A stretch of DNA of 64,000 nucleotides from Thraustochytrium sp. TN22 (lineage: Eukaryota > Sar > Bigyra > Thraustochytrida > Thraustochytriidae). Each line of letters begins with the position of its first letter. Positions within the stretch are counted from its first letter, which is position 1. The stretch is taken from assembly GCA_013306675.1 (NCBI GenBank), contig JABLUY010000160.1, positions 1 through 64,000 on the forward strand, written 5' to 3'. The notes below the pieces were generated by a model. The model saw nothing but the letters and a program-made list of their open reading frames with translations. It was not told the DNA's origin and did no database searches. A program made the translations under genes and the position numbers. This document shows positions 39,053-47,925 of this stretch, piece after piece.

Positions 39053-40450
39053 GCTGGCCACCTGGCCCCGGGCAGCGCCGCTGCCGTCGCCGCTGCCAGC
39101 CCGCGCCCGCAGCCCACGCCCGCGCCCGCGCGCCCGCGCGCCCTCGCGCCCGCGCGCGCCGCTCGGCTAACGCCTTTGGTGATCTGGCCGATTCTCGCGG
39201 CGGCCAGATCCGGCGCGCGCGGGCGCCGATCTTTTGCGCGGCCCTCCATCGCGCGTACAGCGCAGACGTGCGTCCAGGCGGCCACACGAGGGCTCGCCCG
39301 AAATCAAGGCCACCAGCAGCTCACGCTGCGTCTCGTAATCAAGAACGACCTCAGCCACAGGCACTGACTCGTCCGTTAGAAGCTCTTGCTGTTGCGTCCT
39401 GTCCGTCCACGGGCCACGCACGGCGGTGGCGGGCCACGCGGGCTACGGCGGCTAACTACGTCTCTCCGTCTCGTTTTCTCTCCCTTTCCCGCTCCCTCTA
39501 CCTAGCTAGGCCTGGGCCTAGGCTCTCTCTCTCTCTCTCGGGCTCCTCCAACTGGCAATCCGCACCGCGCGCTCCACCGTGCAAGAAGCTTCGCTGACGC
39601 GCAAGGGATGGACGATCCCCTCCTCGCCGACATCCATGTACTGTCTCGCGACTGGACAGTGGCTGCAGCTCCAACTGCTCATGTCAAAAGCTGCCAACCG
39701 CTCGCCGTTGGCCGCTAGGCTTGTTGGCGGGTGGCCAATCAACGCTCCGCGCACGCTACGAAGAGCCTCAACTTGATTCTTGAAGAAGGCCGCGCGGACT
39801 CGGACGGGCGGGACTCGGAGGGGCTCCGCTCCGGCGTCCTGCTCCAGTGCCAGACGCGCGCTCGAGCTTGGAAAGCTTGGACCTGTCATGAGTCAGCCCA
39901 CTGCCTGCCTGAGAAAATCCGTCCATTCCACTGGCAGGGGAGCCCTTCCTCTCGCTCGCGCCCCGGCGGCGCGCAAGCCGCCGCCCTCGAGCTGGCACGG
40001 CTCGCCGCCCGAGCCCGGGAGCCCGAGTCCTCCGCCCTTTGCGCCCTCAGGCTCTGCGGCCGGCGCGCGGCAGCTTTAGCCTAAGTTATGTTCGACAGAG
40101 GGGCGGAAAAGCGTTAGCCGACTGCGCGCGGAAAGCTCGACTTGCGGCGGCCCTGTGGCGCGCGTGGACGCGGGGTGGTTCGCGCGGCGCGGCCGGGTCC
40201 ACCGGCGCGGCTCGGCGCGGCAGCGACTGGCCCAGCGCCGGCGGCGGCGGCGCGGATACGGCAGACGCGCATCGATCGCGGCGGCGGCGGCGCTGGGCGG
40301 CGCGAGCGGGGGAGCGGGCGAGCGAGCGGGGGAGCGGGCGAGCGAGCGAGCGGACGGGCGGCGTACGAGCGAAGCGCGAGCGCGAGCGAGCGGGCGGGCG
40401 GCGGGCGGGTGGGCGAGCGGGCGAGCGGAGGAGGAGAGAGAGCGAGCACC
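39053..40450. promoter_or_regulatory. Divergent 1.4-kb region upstream of COG7 and the IMPDH-like gene
   Basis: Contains CGCGCCCGCGCGCCC runs at about 39118-39160, CCTAGCTAGGCCTGGGCCTAGG at about 39500-39521, (CT)n at about 39523-39540 and (GCGAGCGAGCGG)-type repeats from about 40310 to 40440 just before the IMPDH-like start. No gene is supported. Confidence 0.5.
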
Positions 40451-42001
40451 ATGGCGTCGCCGTTTAAGCCGGACCAGTTCGAGCTGTCGACGGACGAGAT
40501 GGACGGCGTCGGGTCCGAGGCGCTCTTCGGCAGCACGACGGGTGGGCGCGGGTTCACCTTCGACGACGTGATCCTGCTGCCCGGGTCGATCGACTTTGGC
40601 GTGACGGATGTGAGCCTGGACACGCAACTGACGCGCAACATCAAGCTCAACGTGCCGCTGGTGAGCTCGCCGATGGACTCGGTGACGGAGCACCTGATGG
40701 CCATCAACATGGCGCTGCACGGCGGCATTGGCTTCATCCACCGCGGCAACACCATCGAGGAGCAGGCCGAGGAGGTGCGGCTGGTGAAGCGTTACAAGAG
40801 CGGCTTCATCACGTCGCCCTTCTGCCTGGCGCCCACCAACACGATCGAGGACGTGGACCGCATGACGGCCGAGAAGGGCTTCACGGCCGTGCCCATCACC
40901 GAGGGCGGGGACCCCAAGGGCAAGCTTCTGGGCATGGTGACCTCGCGCGACGTTGACTTCGTGGAGGACCGCACGCGCGAGCTGTCCACGGTCATGACGC
41001 CCAAGGACAGCCTCTACACGCTGCCGGAGGGCTGCTCGCTGGACGAGGCCAACAAGGAGCTCTGCGACAGCAAGCGCGGCAAGATCCCCGTGGTCGACTC
41101 CGAGGGCCGCCTCACCTCGCTCGTCTCGCGCAAGGACCTCCTCAAGAACCGCGACTTCCCGGACGCCAGCAAGGACGCCAACGACCGCCTGCTCGTGGGC
41201 GCCTCGGTCGGCATCAACGACCTCGAAGAGGCCAAGAGCCGCCTCGCCGCGCTCGCCGAGGCTGGCGTCGACGTTGTCACGCTCGAGTCGCGTGCCCCGG
41301 ACATCGAGGTCGAGGTGGAGCTCATCCGCTTCATCAAGTCCAACTACCCTGGCGTCGACGTCATTGGTGGCAACATCGTCACCGCCTCGCAGTTGCAGAA
41401 GCTCGTCGAGGCTGGCGTCGATGGCGTGCGCGTCGGTATGGGCGTGGCCTCCATCGCCACGGGCCAGCTCATCAAGGCCGTCGGCAGGCCACAGATGTCG
41501 GCCGTCTTCCACGTCTCGCGCCTCGCGCGCAAGAGCGGCATTCCCGTCATTGCCGACGGCGGCATCGCCAACAGCGGCTGTGCCATCAAGGCGCTCGCGC
41601 TCGGCGCCAGCACCGTCATGATGGGCTCTCTCCTCGCCGGCACCGAGGAGTCCCCTGGCCAGTACTACTTCCAGGACGGTCTGCGCCTCAAGAAGTACCG
41701 CGGCTACCACTCGCGCGACGCTCTTGTCGCCAGCGGCGGTCTCAGCGACACCTCCGACTTCCCCATCATCTCCACTGGCGTTTCTGGCGCTGTCGTCGAC
41801 AAGGGTTCTGTGCGCCGCTTCCTCCCCTATGTCGCGCAGAGTATCCGCCACGGCTTCCAGGACCTTGGTGTCAAGTCGCTTGGCATTCTCCACGACCGCC
41901 TCTTTGACCAGAGCCTGCGCTTCGAGATCCGCTCCTCCGCTGCGCAGAAGGAGGGCGGCGTCCATGATCTCCACACCTTTGTGCGCAACTATGTGCACTA
42001 A
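40451..42001 (+). CDS. IMP dehydrogenase-like protein lacking the catalytic cysteine
   Basis: A 516-residue protein collinear with IMP dehydrogenase, the NAD-dependent enzyme that commits IMP to guanine nucleotides. Present are the barrel start (FDDVILLPG, VSSPMDSVTEHLMAI), two CBS modules (about residues 115-235: GFITSPFCLAPTNTI, VTSRDVDFV, GKIPVVDSEGRLTSLVSRKD), VIGGNIVTASQ, GIPVIADGGI and GASTVMMGSLLAGTEESPG. The catalytic loop, GMG-CGSICIT-Q in human, reads GMGVASIATGQ: the nucleophile position is Ala336 (codon GCC at 41456-41458). The LDSSQG segment is LESRAPD, and the flap lacks the Arg-Tyr pair. It is well conserved elsewhere and uninterrupted, so it is not a decaying gene. It may be a regulatory pseudoenzyme, or related GuaC-like chemistry may remain, though GMP reductase also needs this cysteine. 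Confidence 0.88.
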   Translation: MASPFKPDQFELSTDEMDGVGSEALFGSTTGGRGFTFDDVILLPGSIDFGVTDVSLDTQLTRNIKLNVPLVSSPMDSVTEHLMAINMALHGGIGFIHRGNTIEEQAEEVRLVKRYKSGFITSPFCLAPTNTIEDVDRMTAEKGFTAVPITEGGDPKGKLLGMVTSRDVDFVEDRTRELSTVMTPKDSLYTLPEGCSLDEANKELCDSKRGKIPVVDSEGRLTSLVSRKDLLKNRDFPDASKDANDRLLVGASVGINDLEEAKSRLAALAEAGVDVVTLESRAPDIEVEVELIRFIKSNYPGVDVIGGNIVTASQLQKLVEAGVDGVRVGMGVASIATGQLIKAVGRPQMSAVFHVSRLARKSGIPVIADGGIANSGCAIKALALGASTVMMGSLLAGTEESPGQYYFQDGLRLKKYRGYHSRDALVASGGLSDTSDFPIISTGVSGAVVDKGSVRRFLPYVAQSIRHGFQDLGVKSLGILHDRLFDQSLRFEIRSSAAQKEGGVHDLHTFVRNYVH

Positions 42002-42464
42002 TGTCGCGAGGAAATGGGCCGTGACAGATTGAACGAGAGAGAGAGACAGAGACAGAGACAGAGACAGACTGAGAGCGTGGGGCTGGAACTGTAAAGAAGA
42101 GCCCAATGATGATGTTGACGGATGATGATGATGATGATGATGATGACGGTGGCGACATTCACCGGGAGAGGCATTCGATACAGAACTGGGCATCTCGTCA
42201 TTGGCTTCTTGATGACCTGATGCGCACGGCGGCGTGCGGCGCGCATGTGCACATTGTTTCTCCCAAGCTTCTGGATCTTCCATCGAGAACGACGAATCAA
42301 TTCCAGTTGCTGACGGCGGCTAACCCCATCACTTTGTCGAACTGCGTCAACTCGTCATGCCAAGTCAAGTCCCTCGTGAGATCCTCTCACATCCACAATG
42401 TCCGATGTTTTCCAAGATGGCTTCTTTTCTGGCCTTGATTATTCTTCTTCTTGCTCTCTTTAGT
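42002..42464. other. Convergent region with (GAGACA)n and (GAT)n repeats
   Basis: Downstream of the IMPDH-like gene. (GAGACA)n runs at about 42038-42068 and (GATGAT)n at about 42119-42147. Nothing gene-like is seen. Confidence 0.6.
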
Positions 42465-42812
42465 TCAGAGCAGGAAAACGTCGTCCTCATGATGCATGAG
42501 CTCGCGGTACTCGACCGGGCTCGTGAGCACGCCGCCGAGATCGTCCACGACGCGCTTGTGCAGATCGCTGCGGAGCCAGTGGCGCAGGTGCGAGCGCGAC
42601 TCCCACTCGGTGACAACCATGAGCTTGTCGGACTTCTCCGTGTCGACGAGCGTCTCGATGCTGAGCAGCCCCGGCCAGTCGCGCACGTCCGTTTCCACGT
42701 TGGCCATGATCTGGCGCACCTGGCTCAGCTTGTTGGCCTCCACCGTGCGCTCCGAAATGCGAATCACCTTGCCCATCTGCACAAGGGCCACCTTGGCCCG
42801 GTTGAGCGCCAT
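42465..42812 (-). CDS. Small ABM-fold (antibiotic biosynthesis monooxygenase-type) protein
   Basis: A 115-residue single-domain protein. KVIRISERTVEANKLSQVRQ, the central WPGLLSIETLVD, KLMVVTEWESRSHLRHWLRS and the C-terminal strand PVEYREL follow the dimeric alpha/beta barrel pattern of ABM/YgiN-type proteins, including the strand-helix-strand order and a Trp in the helix after EWES. Such proteins include heme-degrading, quinone and polyketide-modifying enzymes as well as members without known activity, so no reaction is assigned. The ATG used is the first in frame. An ATG in another frame (MAGRPQGVAAAAA, near 42924) would need an intron to join it. Confidence 0.72.
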   Translation of the reverse strand: MALNRAKVALVQMGKVIRISERTVEANKLSQVRQIMANVETDVRDWPGLLSIETLVDTEKSDKLMVVTEWESRSHLRHWLRSDLHKRVVDDLGGVLTSPVEYRELMHHEDDVFLL

Positions 42813-43937
42813 GTTGGCCGCCGCGCACCGCGCCGTGCCGCCCGTGACCCGCCGCAGAGACGGCCCCAACTCGGTCTGCACCGCGCCGCCGCCGCCGCCG
42901 CGACGCCCTGCGGCCGGCCTGCCATGAGAATGCGACCTGTTTTGGACCTGGGATTATCCTTTTTACACCCCTTTTCTAGAGGACAATTTGGGCAAATGTG
43001 TCGCCAGCGTCTCGCCAGCGGCAGCGCGGCCAGGCCCGCCAGGTCCGTGTCACGGTCACGGTCTCCGGTCCGTCTCCGGACCGTTACGTGCCGTTTCCAC
43101 GGGCGACTCGAAGCATCTGCATGCACTGCCTTGCAGGCTCAGGCCCGCTGGCAATCTTTCCGCCAGGCAGAGAGTGATGGTGGGCCAGGAAGCAGCCAGC
43201 CGCGGCAGCCAAACTGGACGCCACACCCGACGTGAAGCTGGGGAGAAGGCTGCGGATTCTCTTACCCGTTCGGGCTGCGTGCTGTGCTGGCTATCGGAAC
43301 GTTGTTTTATGTCGACCAAGGCGACTGACTCACAAAGCAAGTCGGATGAGCCCCAAGTCGCCGGGCCGAGCGCGGCGCTGCTGCGTCGCTGCGCGGCTTT
43401 GGGATCGAGCACGCGTGAAGCTCGAGATGAAACACAGTGCACTGTCGCCTTCAAGTTGAGCGAAAGCATCATCAGCCAGGTCACGGTCAGCCAGGTGCTG
43501 CTAGCCTAACCAACGTCTGCCAGGGTCCATCCAGTGGATTCCAGCCAGACATCCTCTGATAACTACTTCAAGGAGCGGGAGGGGGGAGGGACAGTTGGGA
43601 CGATACGCGTGGGTCTGGCACTCCGCACTGCCCCCAAAACCTTGCTGAGGCTGAATCACCTCGGGCACTGCCCAAGGTGGCCGGTGAGCGCGGGCCCGGC
43701 AGGCCGTGGCTGGGCTCGGCGGGCTACTTGACGCTGCAGACACGTTGACCGTGACGCCCAAGGCGCAAACGCGCGCGCGCGCGCGGGCGCGCGCAGGCAC
43801 GTCGAGCTGGCGGTCGGCCAGTGCGCGGCAGGCAGACGGGGCAGTCAAGTCAGGTGAGCAGGGCTAGAGGCCCTGCGCGCGCGCTTGCGCGCTTCTAGCG
43901 CGCTGCGACAACGCCTGACTGTTCGCCACACGCCACG
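42813..43937. promoter_or_regulatory. Divergent region upstream of ABM and K+ channel genes
   Basis: 1.1 kb with a (CCG)n patch at about 42887-42901, GGTCCGTGTCACGGTCACGG near 43040 and an alternating (GC)n tract at about 43768-43795 that could adopt Z-DNA. No gene is supported. Confidence 0.45.
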
Positions 43938-46900
43938 ATGGCCGAGGTGGAGGCGCGCGCGGATAGCCCGGACGCCAGCAACGAGGTGGCTCAACAAGAA
44001 GCGCCAATGGCACGCACGGCGTCTGGGCTTGGGCAAGTCCAGGACCCAAGCGAAGGACCTTTACCGAGCCCAGAGGATATTGCCGCCATGGTCACAGAAC
44101 AGCGGCGCACCATCGTGAGCCAGCAAAAGCTGCTCAAGCAGGTGGAGGCGATACAGTTGCGCCTGGAGAGGCTGACGAACGTGGGTGGTAGCGGCGTTAT
44201 TGCAGGCACTAGGCCGTCAATGCCGCTGCAACGAAGGGTGAGCTTGCGGAGGCTGTCGGGTGGGAGACCGCTAAATCGACGCAGCAACGCAGGCCCGGGC
44301 TTGATGCGCTTCAACACACACCGGGTGCTTCGCACAAGGAGTGACACGAGCGATGCTGACACGGAAAACAGCCCGCGCGACGCAAACCTGGCCATCACGA
44401 ACAACCTGGAGGCGTGCGAGGAGCGACGCCGGTCCATCTTCGGCATGAGCCCGGGCACATTGGTCAATCCGATGGACGAGGAGGCCCGGCTGCAACAACA
44501 CCAGTGGCGCGTGACCTCAAGTCTTGCCAAGGTGGCCCCGGACGAGCACTCGACGGACTCGGTGGCCGTGGACGGAGCATGCAGCGGGCGCGTCCGCAAG
44601 CGGCAGCCGTCGGTTCGCGGCAAGCATTTCGAGGGCCTCTCGCGGCTGCGCGTGCAGATCGAGAGCGGCTACCGCATGGTGGTCACGGACGAGGAAGAAA
44701 CGGACGAAGACGATCTGCGAACGAAGGAGTTGCGCGAGGAGGCCGAAGCGCTCGCCATCCATGAGTACGAGGAGACCAAGAGCGAGCGGTCGGCGGGCCG
44801 GGGTACGGCGCTCGCAGCAGGCATTTCGACGGATTCCACCGGGACGTTGAACGCACCACTGGGCGAGAAGGGATCGAGCATCGACATGACCCCTGCGGAG
44901 ACTCCTATGATGGATCACACGCCGTGCACGCTGACGGAGCCGGACGAGCGAAGGGGGTCGCGCGCACGGCGGCGTGAAGCGGGCAGGGGCGCCAGCGGCA
45001 AGTACCGGTCCGGCGTCGGGGCGGTGGGCGGCGGCAGCAGCGGCCAACGCAAGCGCAAGGGGTCTGCGTGGACGCGCGGGCTGGCTGCCGTACTCATGCG
45101 CGTGCCGGTGGTGCATCCGGAGAGCGAGTTCCGTGCCAGGTGGAACCTCTTCGTGCTGGTGATGTTGCTGTGGTTCAGCTTCACGATCCCGTTCTCGATC
45201 TGCTTCGGAATCGCGCCGTCTGGGGTGTGGCGCATTGTGGAGCTCTTCTTCGACGTGGCCTTCGGCATCGATATCGCACTCAATTTTGTGACTGGGTACT
45301 ACTCGCAGAGGCAGTCGGTGCAACTGATCGTGATGAACCGGCGCATGATTGTGCGCAACTACGTGACGACCTGGCTGTTGGTGGACCTGGTGGCCATCAC
45401 GCCGTTTGAGCAGGTGGCGACGCTGGCGACGACGGGTGAGCTAAGCAGCGTGGAGGGCACGCGGTCGGTGGCAAGCCTGTCGAAGCTGATCCGCCTGGTG
45501 AAGTTGACGCGGCTGCTGCGGCTCGTCGGCCTGTACAGGTACTTTCGGTACTGGTCGGAGCGCCTCAAGCCGGGCATGCTGCGGCTTGGTTCGTCGATTG
45601 TGGTGGGCCTGCTGGTGATTCACCTGCTGGCATGCTTCTTCTACTACCTGTCGGACCTCGATCCGACGCGCGTGGACACCTGGTCGGACGTCTATGGCGT
45701 GCGTCACGATGACAGCGTGTATCCCAAGTACGTGGTGAGCCTGTATTGGTCGATCACCACCATGACGACGGTGGGCTACGGCGACATTCTACCGCAGAAT
45801 GAGGGCGAGGTGCTCTACGTGATTATGGCCATGCTGGTGTCCTGCTCCATGTTCGCCTACCTGGTGGGCAACGTGGCGTCCATGGTGAGCGCCATTGACT
45901 CCACGCAGGTGCTGTACAAGGAGAAGATGGACTGGCTCAAAGAGTACTGCTCGCAGCAGGACCTGCCGGCGGAGCTGCAGGCGCGCATCCGCGCTTTCTA
46001 CAGCCACTGCTGGAAGGACCTCAAGAGCTTCCCGTTCTCGGAGCATGCCATTCTGGACGACCTGAGCCCGGCGCTGCGGCGCGAGGTGGTGCTCTTTTTG
46101 AATCGCGACATGGTGGCCAAGGTGCCATTCTTCGAGGGCCAGGACGACAACTTCATCTGCCGGCTCATCTTGACCATGTCCTCCGAGGTGTGCGCGCCAC
46201 TGGACATGATCATCCGCCAGGGCGAGGTTGGCAAGGCCATGTACTTTGTGCGGCGCGGCCTTGTCGAGGTCTGCAATGCGGACGTCAGCGTCATCTACAC
46301 GACGCTCTCTGACGGCTGCTATTTTGGCGAGGTCTCGCTGCTGGTCGGCGGCCGCCGCACGGCCTCGGTACGCGCCATCTTCCACTGCAGCCTCTTTCGC
46401 CTCGAGCAGGAGGACCTGGACGAGCTCCTGCTCGACTACCCGGAAACGCTACAAAAGATCGTGCAGCTCGCCGCCACGAGTCGCTACCACCTCACGGACG
46501 CTGAGAAGGAGTCGCTCGAGCGACGCTTCGAGGCCTTTGCCGACGTCCTCAGCCCTGACGTCATGGAGGAGATCAAGCACTCGGGCGGCCTGCTGCGCCA
46601 GGAATCGTTCAATATCTACAGCTCCGTCCTCGTGGACGAGGACGAAGAGGACGCGGACGCGGACGCCGACGCCGATGATGCCAGCGAGCAGGCCAGCCGC
46701 AGTTTCGATAACGCATCGCTGCCGGACCTCGCCGGCAAGACCTCCGAGGAGCGCGCCACAATTGTGGGCGGGGCCCAGGCCGTGTCGCCCTCGCACAGAG
46801 CGCTCGGGAGCCGCGTGCCTTCACGCAGCATCTCCACGGTCTCCTCAGTCTCGAGCAGCAGCACCGCCAGGTCCCGCACTGCCGTCTCCACGCATATCCC

Positions 46901-47096
46901 GCTCGGTACGGCCGTCTTGGAGCGCGCGCGCACCGTACGGACCATCGCCGGCGGCAGCCCTACTGCCGCCGCCGCCATCAGCAGGGCCTCGCCTCAAATC
47001 AGCGCCGACATTATCGAGGAGGACGAGAATGAAGAGGAGGATGCTTGCAGCGGGGTCCACGAGTCCGCGGCCAAGGACTCGGCGGCCTCTGCATGA
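43938..47096 (+). CDS. Voltage-gated K+ channel with cyclic-nucleotide-binding domain
   Basis: A 1,052-residue channel of the EAG/HCN/CNG superfamily. A disordered cytosolic N-terminus (about 390 residues, with a short coiled coil near 55-80) precedes six transmembrane segments (about 398-665). S4 is LSKLIRLVKLTRLLRLV with regularly spaced basic residues, so voltage sensing is likely. The pore carries the K+-selective filter TVGYGD (residues 611-616). After a C-linker (MDWLKEYCSQQDLPAELQAR) comes a CNBD at about 728-840 with the phosphate-binding cassette YFGEVSLLVGGRRTASVRA, including the Arg that contacts cyclic nucleotide. The acidic Ser-rich tail ends with DENEEEDACSGVHESAAKDS. That tail is amplified downstream. 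Cyclic-nucleotide-tuned K+ flux at the plasma or ciliary membrane is a reasonable inference. Confidence 0.93.
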   Translation: MAEVEARADSPDASNEVAQQEAPMARTASGLGQVQDPSEGPLPSPEDIAAMVTEQRRTIVSQQKLLKQVEAIQLRLERLTNVGGSGVIAGTRPSMPLQRRVSLRRLSGGRPLNRRSNAGPGLMRFNTHRVLRTRSDTSDADTENSPRDANLAITNNLEACEERRRSIFGMSPGTLVNPMDEEARLQQHQWRVTSSLAKVAPDEHSTDSVAVDGACSGRVRKRQPSVRGKHFEGLSRLRVQIESGYRMVVTDEEETDEDDLRTKELREEAEALAIHEYEETKSERSAGRGTALAAGISTDSTGTLNAPLGEKGSSIDMTPAETPMMDHTPCTLTEPDERRGSRARRREAGRGASGKYRSGVGAVGGGSSGQRKRKGSAWTRGLAAVLMRVPVVHPESEFRARWNLFVLVMLLWFSFTIPFSICFGIAPSGVWRIVELFFDVAFGIDIALNFVTGYYSQRQSVQLIVMNRRMIVRNYVTTWLLVDLVAITPFEQVATLATTGELSSVEGTRSVASLSKLIRLVKLTRLLRLVGLYRYFRYWSERLKPGMLRLGSSIVVGLLVIHLLACFFYYLSDLDPTRVDTWSDVYGVRHDDSVYPKYVVSLYWSITTMTTVGYGDILPQNEGEVLYVIMAMLVSCSMFAYLVGNVASMVSAIDSTQVLYKEKMDWLKEYCSQQDLPAELQARIRAFYSHCWKDLKSFPFSEHAILDDLSPALRREVVLFLNRDMVAKVPFFEGQDDNFICRLILTMSSEVCAPLDMIIRQGEVGKAMYFVRRGLVEVCNADVSVIYTTLSDGCYFGEVSLLVGGRRTASVRAIFHCSLFRLEQEDLDELLLDYPETLQKIVQLAATSRYHLTDAEKESLERRFEAFADVLSPDVMEEIKHSGGLLRQESFNIYSSVLVDEDEEDADADADADDASEQASRSFDNASLPDLAGKTSEERATIVGGAQAVSPSHRALGSRVPSRSISTVSSVSSSSTARSRTAVSTHIPLGTAVLERARTVRTIAGGSPTAAAAISRASPQISADIIEEDENEEEDACSGVHESAAKDSAASA

Positions 47097-47640
47097 CGAA
47101 ATTGATGGAGCGCGTGGAGCGCGCGCGCCCCGTACAGACCATCGCCGGCAGCAGCCCTATCAGTACGGCCTCGCCTCAAGTCAGAGCCGACGAGGAGGAC
47201 GAGAACGAAGAGGAGGATGCCGGCAGCGTGGTCCATGAGTCCGCGGCCAAGGACTCGGCCTTTGCATGACGAGATTGATGGAGCGCACGGAGCGCGCGCG
47301 CACCGTACAGACCATCGCCGGCAGCAGCCCTATCAGTACGGCCTCACCTCAAGTCAGAGCCGACGAGGAGGACGAGAATGAAGAGGAGGATGCCGGCAGC
47401 GTGCTCCATGAGTCCGCGGCCAAGGACTCGGCCTCTGCATGACGAGATTGATGGAGCGCGCGGAGCGCGCGCGCACCGCATGGACCATCGCCGGTCGTAG
47501 CGCTACCGCCGCCATCAGCAGTGCCTCACCTCAAATTAGGGTCGACATTATCGAGGAGGACGAGAATGAAGAGGGATGCCGGCAGCGGGGTCCATGAGTC
47601 CGCGGCCCAGGACTCGGCTTCTGCATGACGAGATTGAATC
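46917..47640 (+). repeat. Four tandem copies of the channel 3' end with ATGA-linked mini-ORFs
   Basis: Unit 1 is the last part of the channel CDS. Three more copies follow with stop-region starts at 47091, 47264, 47437 and 47623, giving periods of 173, 173 and 186 bp. In units 2-4 a frame begins at ATGACGA(A/G)ATTGATGGAGC, its ATG overlapping the preceding TGA as ATGA: 47093-47269 (58 aa), 47266-47442 (58 aa) and 47439-47597 (52 aa). The first two products start MT(K/R)LMER and end in HESAAKDS plus three residues, repeating the channel tail; the last ends in another frame. Expression is unknown. Confidence 0.9.
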
Positions 47641-47925
47641 GCGCTCTTCACAGCGCCGGAAGTGCTCCCATCCACTCGCTCGCTGCAGACACGATCCCAA
47701 ACACAGGTTAATCTCAAAAGTAAAGAGCATCGTCCAGCCGCAGCAGCACCCTGCGTGTCATGATAAATCCCGTGCATTTTCGCTTGGCCGGCCACAGAGC
47801 TCCCTTTCCGAGCTCGATCAGAGATCCACTGTCAGTCCCAAACACAGGTAGGAAACATTTCAAGATCCACAGCAAGCCACGCGCCACGATTAAAACCGCA
47901 CGTTCTCGCTTGGCCGCGACCATGG
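47641..47925 (+). repeat. Diverged 140-bp tandem duplication
   Basis: Two copies share CCCAAACACAGGT (starting at 47696 and 47836) and, near their ends, a TCGCTTGGCCG block preceded by similar A-rich sequence. The offset is 140 bp. The copies are clearly more diverged than the channel-tail repeats directly upstream. Confidence 0.65.

Noticed and set aside
40076-42283. 735-codon open frame antisense to the IMPDH-like gene
   Set aside because: It is a shadow of the strongly GC-biased codons on the other strand, His/Asp/Val/Leu-rich with no domain. Similar antisense frames overlie the FHA, CFAP91, PDZ-START-GOLD and SAPS genes.
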